Positions 32,601 through 43,872 are shown, counted from the stretch's first letter. The stretch is DNA of 64,000 nt from Zopfochytrium polystomum (GCA_025765615.1 JAIVFJ010000007.1:496001-560000); one strand, 5' to 3'. Program-made: numbers and translations. The notes: a model not told the origin generated them from the letters alone.

Positions 32601-33905
32601 ATCGAGGCGGGAGAGGTCAGCGCGGGCTCGATTGCAGTTGACGCGGCGTCAGTTGTGCAGCTCGTAAAATTATTCATACGCGGCGAAAAATTCGGTTTCG
32701 AAATTGAAGTCGAGGATGACTTTGACGAGGAGTTTAAGGAAGCGGGCAAGAGGGGCAAGCGGAAGTGGTGTTTGGTCGCAGAAAACGAGGAGGAGCGCAA
32801 CGCCTGGGTCAAATCCATTGAGAGGGTGATCGCTGATGCGAGGAATGCTGCGGACGTTGATTTGAGAAGGCAGGCGTCATCTGGTCGCCCTAGCAAGCTC
32901 TCTTGCCGAAAGAACTGACGGCGACTGAAGACCACCGCCATTTCGAGGAACACTCTGCCTTGGTTCGGTATGAGCAGCAGCAGCAGCAGCACCAACTTCA
33001 GCAACAAATTCAGCAGCAGCGAGCGTATCAGCAGCAAATGCAACTCCATCAACAGCAGCTGCAGCACCAGCAGAGGATGCAGAGCTTTGGACCGTCGCCC
33101 CCGCGACTGAGCCTGCTTGGCCCCTCGACTAGCATGGGGCAAGTCATGTCACCGACGTCAATCGGGTCTGGATTTCACTACCCTGTCTCCGCCACTGCCC
33201 ACACAACTTCGACCCCGTCCCTAACCCACCGAACGTCGTCTCAGCCTGGTTCTTTCGGATCTCCTACAACCCCGACAGCGCCAATGCTGCCGTTCTCTAT
33301 GCAATCGCAGATCCAGCCCACTCCGCCCTCCACTCCAACCCCATCGCTTGCCCTTGGGTCCCACACCCCTTCTCGTTTCCATTTGCAAGACCCGCTGCTG
33401 GTGCAGCTCAGCGGAAACGCTCGAACGGCTTGAATCAGAGATTCAAGCGACCCGTATGCACCAGCGCCAACTTCTCCTGGCGCAGCAGGCTCTCATTTCA
33501 GTTGCCATGGCAAAACAGCAGTGGTCACAGCCCCAGCTGCAAATGCAGCAGATGGGCATTGGCCAAGGCGCGCCTTACGGGGGAGGCGGAAGCTTTTCCG
33601 GACTGAGTCCGGCAACGCTCCATGCGTCCATGAAGCCGCCGCCGCCTTCTTCATCCTCGTCCGGGTCGACCAACTCGTCGGGACACTTCTACCGCCAGTC
33701 CATGGGCGTTCCGATGGGAGCGTCGGTGTCTGCTTTCTCTGGTCTTCCGTCGTCCATGCACTCTTCGCTGTCCTCGTCGACGCTGCCTTACTACGGGAAT
33801 CGCGTCCCAGGCAGTGGAGCGGCGGGTGTGCCGTCGATGATCTTGGAGGGTGTGGAGAGCCTCGACGGTGGCGGAACTGCGACGCCGACACCATCGTTTC
33901 AGTAG
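29658..33905 (+). CDS. PH-domain protein with long disordered regions, multiple frame breaks
   Basis: Exons 1-3 splice cleanly: 29658-30354, 30443-30846 and 30896 onward (introns GTGAGA...ATCAG and GTAGGT...ATCCAG). The N terminus is disordered, then SPLSPTARAAMLFRSFIDAA and an acidic helix EALAIVRAMAEQAKELERIL. A Ser/Pro/Gln-rich middle follows. A PH domain occupies roughly 32440-32860: LLTRWGMLHYYKKNDYV, ENFAKGFYVLSAAKQRLYWF, EIEVEDDFDEEF, KWCLVAENEEERNAWVKSIE with the terminal-helix Trp. The tail is Gln-rich (QQQQQHQLQQQIQQQ) and Ser/Pro-rich. The frame changes near 31140, 31670, 32210, 32435, 32510, 32900 and 33420 without intron signals, each time resuming coding of matching style. PH domains bind phosphoinositides or small GTPases; this may be a cortical adaptor. 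Heavy indel error or pseudogenisation must be separated. Confidence 0.55.
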
Positions 33906-34465
33906 ACGAGGCTATTTTCCGGAGCGGTCCTGTACTTCTAGTTTTCGTGGGTCTTGTGCGCAAGCTTGCTACACTTGAAACAGCTGTTGCTCTTCACCTC
34001 CACTTCCAAGGCCCAGTTTTGTTGTCTGGATAGTTTGAACGTTTCTCTCCTGTTTCTCCTCTTCCTCCTCCTTCCAAGCATTAGCAGTCACATACGTAGT
34101 CCTCCGCAGCGCGCGCGCATCCTACTGCCTTCTTTCCTTTCCTCATTTGTTTCCACTTCCGTTTGAGAGATACAGAAAGAAAATATGGACGTACAAACTT
34201 CCTCCTCAGTTTTCTTGTTTTCAAAAGGAAGAATGCCTTGCTCTTTTCTTTCCCTGCGAAACGCAGCGTATCTTTCCGGTTCCAAAACTGTTCGGTTCTT
34301 GCTGTATTTTCTGTGCAAAAAGAGACGAGCGTTGGTTCTGCGGGCGGCATTCGCTCAATATATTTTTACTGTTCGGATGAGGTGCCCTACGTTGGAGGTC
34401 GGCAATTGGACAAACGCAGAAAGGTCTGCAGACAGCCAGAAAACGACCACTTCAACCAACAAAGA
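33906..34465. other. Intergenic region
   Basis: Downstream of the PH-domain gene and upstream of the Hv1-like start; pyrimidine-rich near 34040-34160. No gene supported. Confidence 0.4.
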
Positions 34466-36076
34466 ATGGCGCCGCCCGAGGCCGAATCCGCCGGCACCAC
34501 CAGCTCGGTGGCTGTCGTAACCATAGATGCCGCCACCTTCGAAGCCAACCCCCGCCCTGCCCGCCCCTCCTTCCGACCCGCCGCGAACGCCCCGCGCCGC
34601 CGCCTCTCAGAGTCCACACCCCTGCTGAACGGCACCACCGGCTACGGATCTAGCAGCGCCGATGCGGCGGCAGCACCCGAACCGTCGCCGCCGCCACTCA
34701 AGGGCTGGGCGGCCACACGCAAGGCTCTCGGCGACTTTCTGACATCCCCGCGCACAAAGGCTGTCCTCCTCGTGCTCGTGTTTGGTGAGTACAACCCGCC
34801 CTCCTGAATGCAGACGTCTTGCGTCCTGCCTGGTTATGCCTTGATGAGCTTAATGAAATCGGGTCTGACTGGATCCCCTTGCCAACCCAACCAACCAACC
34901 CAGCCGATTTGGCCTCCACCCTGACGGAAATGATCATCGCGCTATACACCAGCCCCGAAGAGCAAGAAGAGCTCGAAGGCATCGCGATCCGGCTGTTCGA
35001 CTTTATCTCCAACGTGATCATGGGTGTCTTTGTGACCGAGCTCGTCCTCAACGTCATTGTCTTTGGCATCGGCTTCTACTTTGAAAGCTTCCTCAACTTT
35101 ATCGACGGCTTCGTCACGCTCACGTCCTTCCTCCTGACCCTCGCGCTCAGCGGGCAGGCCGAGAACGCCGCCAGCCTGCTCATCGGTCTCCGTATCTGGC
35201 GCATCATCGACTTTATGCAGGGCGTCACCGAGACCGTGCAGGAGCGCTTCGAACCGCTCTGCGAGGCCCTCGACGACGACATTGAGTCGCTCGACGCCCG
35301 CGCCACCGCGCTGAAGGACGACCTCGCGGCCGCCGTCCCGGACCGCGACCGCCTCGCCCAGCTCGTCGAACACAGCCTCGCCCCCGCGCCGTCCGCCAAC
35401 CCTGTGGAGGAGTTTATTCAGGACGAAGCCGCCGCCGCGCGCAAGCGCAAGTCGGCGCTGAAAAAGTTCCTCGACAGCCCGACGACCGAGACGTGGATAG
35501 TCGGCCTCGTCGTCATCGACCTGCTGTTTGTCACCGCCGGCTTGCTCATCTCGCTGTTCACCACCCCGGACGAGGAGAAGGAGTACTTTGGCGAGGTCGA
35601 CGCGTTCCTCAACGTCGCGAGCTTGGCGATCTTGGCGGTGTTTGTCGCAGAGGTCGCCGCGAAGCTGTATGCGTTTGGGGTGAAGAGGTTTACGGACGAT
35701 TGGATCGAGGCGTTGGATGGTTTGTGGATTTTATTTTTCCTGTCTATGTGGTTTTTTTGAAGGTGCTGCAAGTATCATATCTAAACCACACCCCTCCACC
35801 TCCTCTCACCCAGCCGTCGTCGTCGTCGTCTCGTTCGTCGCGCAGCTCTACTTTTACGGCGGCGAAATCCAGGACGCCGTGTCCTTCATCATCTTCTTCC
35901 GCGTGTGGCGCGTGCTTCGCATCCTCACCGCCATCAGCAACCACGTTGAGGAGGCCTACCAGGACCACATTGAGCTGCTCGAAGACAAAAAGGCCAAGCT
36001 GGCCTCCCAGGTCGACCGGCTCCAGACCATCCTGGGCGCCGTGCGCGAGGGCCGGGTTGACCCGTTGACGGTGTGA
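34466..36076 (+). CDS. Tandem Hv1-like protein: two voltage-sensor domains, no pore domain
   Basis: Three exons (34466-34784, 34904-35719, 35814-36076) give about 465 residues in one clean frame. Each half is an Hv1-type S1-S4 unit. VSD1: S1 FADLASTLTEMII with Asp108 and Glu115 at Hv1 spacing; S2 VFVTELVLNVIVFG; S3 FLNFIDGFVTL (Asp174); S4 GLRIWRIIDFMQG. VSD2: S1 VVIDLLFVTAG (Asp312); S2 VFVAEVAAKLYAFG (Lys360); S3 EALDAVVVVVSF; S4 FFRVWRVLRILTA with Arg408, 411, 414. Both are followed by helical coiled-coil-like text, the last being ELLEDKKAKLASQVDRL. No S5-P-S6 segment exists, so proton conduction rather than a pore channel is the family expectation. VSD1 has Asp209 where the third S4 Arg should be and Asn156 instead of the S2 Lys. 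Hv1 normally works as a homodimer of single VSDs. Known family facts; tandem function is inference. Confidence 0.85.
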
Positions 36077-36934
36077 AAGCTTAGTTGGTGAAATCGCTTT
36101 TGTTGGTGTCTCACTTTCCTGTCTTTCTCTTTCTTTTCTCTTGATCCCAACTTCTTCGGTTTGCGCCCTTTTTTTCGATGTTGGACTTCTCCACCACATC
36201 GCGGTTTTTTGTTCTTCTCATGTTGCGCCTGTTCCTCTGGAGCCCCCTATATTTTTTGAGACTTTGTGCCGTTTTTGTCGATAGGTTTCGCTTGGGTGCT
36301 TGATGACGAAGCCGGAGCCGACGTTTTCCTCTTCGCCTCTATTCTTCTTTCCTTTTCGTTGTTCCATCCTTGGTGAGTGTTCTGAACGTTCCTCTCCGTC
36401 CCTCCCATTCGGTGGAAGGGCTTACCGCCAGGCCTTTTCTTTTTCGTCTTCCTCTTTTCTCAAATGTCATCGTATATATAGTATCTGCTACACGTTCCGT
36501 GTTCATCTGATTTAGTGTCTCGCGGCCTGTGGCAAATCGCCTTAGCTGGAAGCCCCGGCAACGACGACAATGCCCTTTCTCCAGCAGCATGGCCTCCAGG
36601 TCGGCTCTTCTCCCCGCCCCCGCCTTCGATGCTTCCGCAAACTGCAGGTTGATCGATTCGAGACGGATTACGACAGCTGCGGATATACTTTCTTTTTTTT
36701 TTTTTTTTTTTTTTGAGGGTTTTTGAAACACGGGTACGAAACATTTCCCAACTAGGGGGAAAAAAGGGCATGCGAGGTGAGAATACGAAGCGGTGGTAGT
36801 TGGGATTGGGGGAACTATGTTGGCAAGACGGTGCCCCAAGCGCGGACAAACCAAGTGACTAAGCATGGTGCCCGCACGCAGCAGTCCACTCCTTCCAGCA
36901 AAAAAAAAACCATGCAAGAAAGAACAACAACAAA
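36077..36934. other. Intergenic region with poly-T
   Basis: Contains a poly-T run at about 36692-36714 and no supported gene. The open frame running through it on the minus strand has no features of its own. Confidence 0.4.
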
Positions 36935-37856
36935 TCACTTTCGCCGCGGTGGGAGACCGCCCACCCTGTACGGCGCGTCGCGGCCGTACACGGGCACAAA
37001 GTTGGACGACGACGACGACGACGACGACGACGCAGCGGCAGCCGCGGTGCCGCTCTGCACGCACTTTAGCACGGGCTGCGGCGCGGCGTTGGACTGCGCG
37101 AACGGCACGGTGGCCGTGTTCGCTCCTTGGACGGGGAACGTGGCGTTCCAGAACCCGAACGCGCCGTGCACGATAGCGAGGCCCTTGACCATGACGGTGC
37201 TGCTGTACATGACGGCGGGCGCCTGCCACACCAGACCCGTGTACGTCGCCGGGTCCGCGGGCGGCGGGGTCGCGTCGACGAGCGCGAGCAGGTGTGTCGC
37301 GACGGTCGGCAGCAGCGTCCCGCCGGGCCCCAGCGTCGTCGCGCACTGCGGGTGCGCGGCCATGTTGGGCCCGAACGCGGCCCAGTGCCCGAGCTTGCCG
37401 TACTGGTCCTCGAACCAGGTCAGCAGGCCCAGCAGCCGCGCGCCGTCGCCGAGCGCGGTGACGGTGATCGGGAAGGTTTGTCCCGGGATGACGGCGGGCA
37501 AGGTCGAGGTGGCGGTCGCGAGGCCGTAGCTGGCGGTGAGGGAGGTGGATTTGCCGTGATAGGCGGCGAGCTTTTGTTGGGCGTCGCCTTCTTCGCAGAG
37601 GGCGATCACGCCGCCGAGGGACTTGGGGAGGCCGTCGTTGGCCGGGCCGCAGAGGTAGCTGGGCTGGAAGGGGGGGCGAGCGGAATGCGATCAGAGAAGA
37701 GCAAAGCAGTTGGGGGCGGCGTGAAAGCAAGTTACGCACGAGGATGGTTCCGTTGGTGAAGGCGGCAACGGGTTGCGGGGGCGCAACGACGCAGGCAAGC
37801 AGAAGAATGGCGGCGGCGGCGGCGGCGGCGGCGGCGGGCACGAACGTCGGGCTCAT
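36935..37856 (-). CDS. Secreted protein, possibly Reeler-like
   Basis: Two exons (37740-37856 and 36935-37663; intron GTGCGT...TTCCAG) encode about 281 residues. The N terminus is a textbook signal peptide: M-S-P-T-F-V-P, an Ala tract, ILLLACVVAPP, then PVAAF. The mature part begins with Cys in SYLCGPANDGLP and has further Cys in ALCEEGDAQ, PQCATTLGP and VLKCVQSG, enough for two disulfides. The middle (GQTFPITVTALGD, LLGLLTWFEDQYGKLGHW, AAHPQCATTL, ATYTGLVWQAPA, VMVKGLAIVHGAFGFW) follows the order of a Reeler/DOMON-like extracellular beta-sandwich: pretreatment strand, lollipop loop, C then W-x-A-P. That match is by eye and weak. A poly-Ala/poly-Ser tail precedes the stop. Substrate or partner unknown. 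Confidence 0.6.
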
Positions 37857-37933
37857 GGTGGGAGAGTCGATCGCGGAAGGGTGAGCTTTTCTTTTCTTTT
37901 CAGCGGTTTATCCTCCTCTTTGTTTCGTTGTTA

Positions 37934-37968
<35 letters not shown>

Positions 37969-38554
37969 GTTTGTTGTCGTTCTTCCCTCCGCCTCTGTCT
38001 CGCTCTCTCTGCGCTCTCTCTGCGCTCTCTCTGTCTCGCGGCCTCGGAAGAAAAGCAGCAACGCCCTGTTTGTCTGACTGTTCCGCGCCAGAATGGAACT
38101 TTCCATGTCCGTTTCGTTTGTGGCTGCCCCCTTAATGGTCGCCGCCTCCATTTCATGCAGCGCCGCACACTTCATGCAATCCAATCCATATCAATCAATG
38201 CTCGGCCTGAAAAATTGTATCAAAAGTAAAATAACGATTCCAAAAACGGTCAGCCAGAGTGAAACCGCTTGCATGTCGGGGGAAAAAAATTTTGTCTCTG
38301 GCCGGAAGTCCGACAAACGTCAATGTGGATGATGGATCCATTGAGGTTGTGATTGAAGGAATGTTGCGCTGGTCCAGGTTGACTTTTCCTCGCACAAAAA
38401 GAAAAAAAGAAAATTGAAGCAGAAAAAAGGGCTACAGAGAACGGGAATGAACGGAAGTAATGGTAAAAGGAAATGCGAAAGGGTACTGGTGAAAGGCGAC
38501 CAAAACACGAAAGAATTAAAAAGAAATAGGCTGTGTCCAACGATGATCCTCCAA
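37857..38554. other. Intergenic region with 30-base poly-T
   Basis: Dominated by poly-T at about 37937-37967 and a CTCTCTGCG repeat at 38001-38035, upstream of the secreted-protein gene. No other gene supported. Confidence 0.5.
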
Positions 38555-39794
38555 TCACTCGTCGTCCAAGTACTCTTCGTCCTCGACCGCCTCGTCATCG
38601 GTGAACGAAGCCTCATCGCCGAACTCCTCGTCATCCACAGCCTCGTCGTCCTCGACAAACGACTCGGCGTCTCCAAACTCCTCGTCCTCCACAGCCTCGT
38701 CGTCGAAAGACGCAGCGTCGTCAAACTCGTCATCGTCGAACGCATCAATAAGCTCGTCCGAGTCGGCTGCGTCGGATTCGTAGAAGGCTGGTTGTACAGG
38801 GTTAAGGATGTGGCAGGTAAAGGATAGCATTAGGGTACTGAATCAGATGTAAACGGAGAGGTCAGGCTTACAACTCACCATCAACGGGTTCGGATTTCGG
38901 GGTGATGTCCGACGCAGGACCAGCCTCCTTCGATTCTTTCGCGACGGGAATGGAGGCCTTCTTCTCGGGGTAGCTCGAGCCCTGCTCCTCCGGCTTCTCC
39001 TTCATCATCCCAGTCTTCTTCCCGCGCTTCTTGCCCTTCTTCCGGAGCTTCTTCCCCGGCTTCATCATACCGCCCTTCTTTGAGTACTTCGTCGGCAGCT
39101 CAGACTCGGCGGCCATCATGGACGACTTCTTGGCCTTTCGGCGGCGTCGTCGCGTCGCCAGACCTTTGGCGCCCTTGCGGGTGCCCTTCTTCTTGCGCAG
39201 ACGCCGACGCTTGCCGCTCAGCTTCTTCTTTGGTTTCTTTGTGGGCTTCGTTTTGGGCTTCGTCGGCTCCGTCACCTCCTTCGTCGTGTCGGAGTCTGGC
39301 TTTACAGCTTTGGCGACGTCGGTGGAGGGCGGACTTTCCTTCGTAGGAGCGTCTGGAGGGATGAAGAGTGAGGGCACGGTTGAGAAAGAGGAAAGGAGAT
39401 AGGATGATGCCGTCAGATCAGAACCTCGGAAGAGATAAAGCGAGACCTCAATGTCCTCACTCACCCTCGGCTGCATCGGTCGTTGCCGTTCCGGCGAATG
39501 GCGGCGGCGAAATGGAGGGAGAGAAGATGCGCATTCGTCAGAAACAGTGTTGTGTGGTTGGACCAGGGGTCGACAGACCGGTTTGGACAATGTGAGGCGA
39601 GAGGGCCCTGTGGGGGCAGAAGTGAAGACGAAACTGTTTTACTCACCACGGCGATACAAGTGCAGTAGAGGGGCGCGGTCCTCGCTCGCAACGTCCATGA
39701 GAGCTCCGTCTTCGACTTCGGCTGGAACCGGAGACGCGACCGCAACCAGCGCCGCGGCCGCGAGGGCGAGGAGCGTCGAGGCAGAGAGGCGCAT
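38555..39794 (-). CDS. Secreted charge-segregated protein (basic middle, acidic repeat tail)
   Basis: Exon 1 (39647-39794) starts MRLSASTLLALAAAALVAVA and SPVPAEVEDG, a clear signal peptide. The exon at 38879-39352 joins in phase and encodes a very basic region (PTKPKTKPTKKPKKKL, GKRRRLRKKKGTRKG, RRRRRKAKK, GKKLRKKGKKRGKK). The last exon (38555-38787) encodes an acidic tail built of imperfect units: DDEAVEDEEFGDAESF, DDEAVDDEEFGDEASF, DDEAVEDEEYLDDE. A small additional exon between the first two (e.g. CCGAGG at about 39469) is possible. Total about 284 residues. The two halves could pair electrostatically within or between molecules, or bind polyanions and cations, as in coacervating secreted proteins. 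No known family recognised. Confidence 0.6.
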
Positions 39795-40487
39795 GATTGG
39801 CAGGGAAGGATCTTTAGAGGCTGTCCTTCTTTGATAAGTTGCCAGATAGAAGGGGTGAGTAGGAGGATGGATGGTGGGGTTGGTGAGTTGGTTGCGCTCT
39901 CACACCCCCGGTATTTATACTGAGTGAAGAGCAAGCAGTCGTGAGCGCCCCCATGCCCCCCGCCACACCAGCATTGATTGCTTTTCGCTCGCTGTCTTGC
40001 AGGTGCCTCTGCCTGAAACAAACTGCTTATTCGATTGTTATTGTCGGACTTTGAAATCCATGGCTGGTGGCACAGCCAACCAACCCTTGCCTTTCGCGAA
40101 CGGTTGTTTTTTCACGTGCCGACGGCTTGGCTCGAATCGCAACCTTGACGGACTGGATTGTTATTCTGTTTCGAGCCATGTCATTCATTCCCTTTCGGAC
40201 AAGCGATGCGGCCATCGTCCGACAGGGTCCAGGTGGTCTTTGAACCCACCCCAGTTCCCACACCCTGCGCAGACCAGCGACGAACGGCAAGTGGATGATA
40301 ATAGTGAAAAGGCCATAAGACGAAGAGGCCTGAGAAAAAACAGGGTTCTCACCAAATCCCTTTTGCTCTTGAGTGGAATGGAAGCGCCATTCTCATAAAA
40401 AGAGGTCATTCGGTATATTCAAGTTTCCCTCCCTCTACAATACACCCGAAAAAAAGAGCCAAAAAGCACCCAACCGCCTCCACATCG
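39795..40487. other. Intergenic region
   Basis: Divergent promoter region between the charge-segregated secreted protein and the first GDSL gene; no gene supported. Confidence 0.4.
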
Positions 40488-41744
40488 ATGACGGTCTTCC
40501 TCCCTCTCCCGAACAGGGCCGCGTTCTCCTCCCACCTGCTCTTCGTCTTCGCACTCCTTCTCCTTTTCGGCGTTGCCTTCCCTCTCGCGTCCGCCGCCGC
40601 GCTATTCCCGGGCCGTCCAACCCACCTCGTTGTGTTTGGCGACTCGTGGTCGGACACGGGCAACGCGCACGCGTTGTCACACGGGGCGTTTCCGCGATCG
40701 CCGCTGTACGCCGATGGGCAGTACTCAAACGGGCCCATCTGGATCAGGACGATCGTGCAGGACCGGTTTCTGGGAACGAACTTTTCGGGCTTTGCCTTCG
40801 TGAGCTCTGGTTGCTTGTTGTCTTTCTTTTCGTCCATTTTGGTGTTTGCTGACCTATAGTCCTTCTTCCAAATGTGATCTCGATAACCAAACACGCGGTA
40901 AGGGATCGGCCACGTCGAACAGCGACACGGTGAAGGGCTATTTGCCTAATGGGATGCCTGTTCCGTCGGTGAAGGAGCAGATATCGAATGACTATGCCAA
41001 TTTTGTGACGACCACTAAGTAAGTGGAAGTTCTCAATCGCACTCCTGTTCTGCCCCAGTTCGTACCCCCCAACCATCTTCCCTACTGCCGTTCGGATTGA
41101 CCAAATGTCCACAGAGGCGTTGGCGACGCACCGATGTTTGCAATGTGGTCAGGCGCATACGACTATATCTTTGGAAACGAGATATTCAAGCAGAATCTCA
41201 CGCCCGAAACGGTATCGTCCCACCAACCTAATTCCTTCCTCCCCGCCTGAGCCGCTTCACTTCCTTTTGTGTTCCTTTCCCTTCCCGCATTCCTCCTCAG
41301 ATCGCCTCAGACATTATGCAAAACGCCGAAACCCTCATCCGCGACTTCTCCGCGCAACGCATCCTCCTCCTGACCATCCCCCCGCTCGCCCGCCTCCCTC
41401 TCTACCGCGGCGCCGACCCCGCCGCAGCGCGCCGCGCCGGCGCCTTCACCGCGACCGCGAACGCGCTCCTTCAGCAGCAGGCGGCCGCGCTCGAGTCCCG
41501 CTACGCGGATCGCGACGCGCGGGTGCTGGTGTTTGACGTCGGGGAGGTGGTCGCGCAGATGGAGGACTTGCCGGGCCGGTACGGGCTGGAGAACGCGGTG
41601 GACGCCTGCGTGGGGGCGTTTACGGGGATGGTGTGCGAGAGGCCGGAGGAGTTTTTGTTTTACGACGATAGGCACTTTTCGGAGGCGGCGAACGCTGTGG
41701 TGGGTGAGGCGGTTGGGGCGCGCGTTGCGATGTGGTTGAAGTGA
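40488..41744 (+). CDS. Secreted GDSL/SGNH hydrolase, copy A (block III Asn replaced by Tyr)
   Basis: Four exons (40488-40799, 40903-41018, 41115-41211, 41301-41744) give a clean 322-residue protein. The signal peptide is FVFALLLLFGVAFPLASAAA. Block I is VVFGDSWSDTGN with nucleophile Ser53. Block II sits in GSATSNSD (Gly105), formed exactly at the first splice junction. Block III is WSGAYDY: the usual G-x-N-D has Tyr158 where the oxyanion-hole Asn is expected. Block V is FYDDRHFSE with Asp297 and His300. It resembles plant/fungal GDSL lipases and acetylesterases acting on lipids or acylated cell-wall polysaccharide. The neighbouring copy B is a tandem paralogue with the same intron positions. 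The Asn loss may lower or change activity. Confidence 0.85.
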
Positions 41745-42088
41745 TTGGGAACAGGGGTGGGGAGGCTGTTTTGCTGGGAATGCTTGCACGAAAGAAAACC
41801 GCGATGGGAGGTATTTATTCACAACAGGGAGCCACCGTGCGTATGCGTGCCGTGCCGGTCGTGCTTTCCTCTACATATTCATTCATGTATTCGCAAAAGC
41901 GAGAGGTGATCCGTCGACGCGGGTGGATGCGCAGCCATCGACTGGTGGCGCATCCACATTCCACATATGACAGTTCGCGTTTGTTGTTCACTCTCGGATA
42001 AATGAAACGAACAGATACGGAGACAGGTATAATACTGAACATTCTCCTCCACCCACGCACCACCCCCGCGTCGCCCCATCCCCCCCGC
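41745..42088. other. Intergenic gap between GDSL copies
   Basis: Short spacer with no supported gene; contains the promoter of copy B. Confidence 0.4.
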
Positions 42089-43487
42089 ATGCACCAATCA
42101 CGGCGACAGCCCGCCGCCTCCACGTCCACCCCGCAGAGCGCCCTCCACCGAGCACGCCGCTCCACCTCCTCGCCGCACACCGCCGCACCACTGCTCCTCC
42201 ACCTCGTCCTCACCAACCTCTTCCTCTTCCTCCTCCCCATCGCCACAACACACCTATCCGCCATCCACGCGTCCGCATCCCCGTCTCCCGCGCCCGCACA
42301 CCAGTTCTCGCCAAATGCCCGCGTTTCCGACGCGCGCGACGCACGTGGTGGCCTTTGGCGACGCATGGTCCGACACGGGCACCGCGCTGCGGCTGTCCGC
42401 CGGCGCGATACCGCCGTCGCCGCCGTACTACCGCGGCCGCTTCACCAACGGGCCCGTCTGGCTCGAGACGGTGGTCGCGGAGCGGTTCTTGGGGACAAAT
42501 TTGACGAGCTTTGCGAGCGTTAGTTGGGAGGGCGTACATTTTTGGTCGTCCCGTTGGTTGTTCTCACGCTCGTTTGCATCGCCTCTTCTCACCCCCTTTA
42601 CATGTATATCGACACGATAGGGATCAGCCACGACCAGCAACCGGACAGAGCGCGGCCACTTGGGCAACGGCGTGATCGTACCGTCTGTGAACGAGCAGAT
42701 TGCAGTGGACTACGCAAAGTTTTTGAAGAATGGGTGTGGAAAAGACCCCGTTTGCTGCCCAGCACGTGAAGCCTAACTACCCCCTCCCAGGCTCCGTTAG
42801 CCCCGTTGGCGACGCGCCCGTGTACGCGCTCTGGTCCGGCGCAAATGACATTTACCTCGGCTTTAACTTGACGCGAGTGAGAATTCCAGCAGAGCAGGTC
42901 GGTGCAGGCCCGTTTTCCAAGATTCTTACTGATCGTTCTAACCCGTCCACCGCGCCATAATTTCCCCACACACACACATTCATCAGATCGCCACCGACAT
43001 CGTCGCCAACGTCGAAACGCTCATCACAACCCACAACGCGCGGCGCATCCTCCTCCTCAACATCCCCCCACTCGCGCTGTTCCCCCTCTTCATGGGCCTC
43101 AACAGCACGGCGCGCGCGCTCGTCGGCGCGTACACCGCGGACGTCAACGCGCGCGTGGCGCGCAAGGTGCAGGCGCTGCAGCGGCGGTTCGCGGCGCGCG
43201 ACGCGCGGGTGCTGCTGTTTGACGTTGACGCACTCGTCGCGCAGTTTCTCGAGCGCGCCGCGGCGTTCGGGTTCGCCAACGTCGGTGACGCGTGCTTGGC
43301 GGGCGTCAGCCGCCGCGGCGCGGGGGCCGGTCCGGGTGGCGGCGGCAGCAGCGGCTCGACGGCGGCGACGGTGTGCGGCGCCGCGGAGGGGCTTTTGTTT
43401 TGGGACGTTGTGAACTTTTCGGCGAGGGCGCACGCGCTGATTGGCGAGGCTGTTGGGGCGCGGGTAGCAAAGTGGCTACTGCGGTGA
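42089..43487 (+). CDS. GDSL/SGNH hydrolase paralogue, copy B (catalytic Ser and His lost), frame-broken
   Basis: An N-terminal segment starting MHQSRRQPAASTST contains a hydrophobic stretch LLLHLVLTNLFLFLLPIA and then slips one base near 42300 before the mature domain, so the domain alone would start at the internal ATG 42315. Exons I infer: to 42518, 42621-about 42732, 42791-42897, 42987-43487. Block I reads VVAFGDAWSDTG: Ala replaces the nucleophile Ser. Block II is GSATTSNRTE. Block III is WSGANDIY, with the Asn intact. Block V is FWDVVNFSA: Asn replaces the catalytic His. A frame inconsistency also exists at the second intron. A 20-residue Gly/Ser insert follows GVSRRGAGAG. It can hardly be an active hydrolase; pseudogene or pseudoenzyme. 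Confidence 0.7.
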
Positions 43488-43782
43488 GCGAGTTACGAGA
43501 GAGCTTTGGGACGTGGGTGGGTGGGGTGGGGTTGCGGCGTTGCGGCGGCAGTGCTTGCTGTGCGAAAGAATCATGCATTGTCAATTCGGCCTGACCTGAG
43601 ATGCGAAAGCTCGCACTAACTTCTTGACGTGCTTGCTTTAATAGTGGCCTTTGGTTTGTTTTTCTTTTTTGTTCGGAATCTCCATTTACGGCATGTTTGG
43701 GGTCTGGACGCTTCTGTACACCTCCCACTCTTCTGTGAAGTTGAGGCTAAGCCGGCGGCACAAAAGAGAGAGAGAGAGACAG

Positions 43783-43872
<90 letters not shown>

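Noticed and set aside
40200..40270. tRNA-like T-arm (GGGTTCAAAGACC on the minus strand)
   Set aside because: No matching acceptor stem or anticodon arm could be drawn around it.
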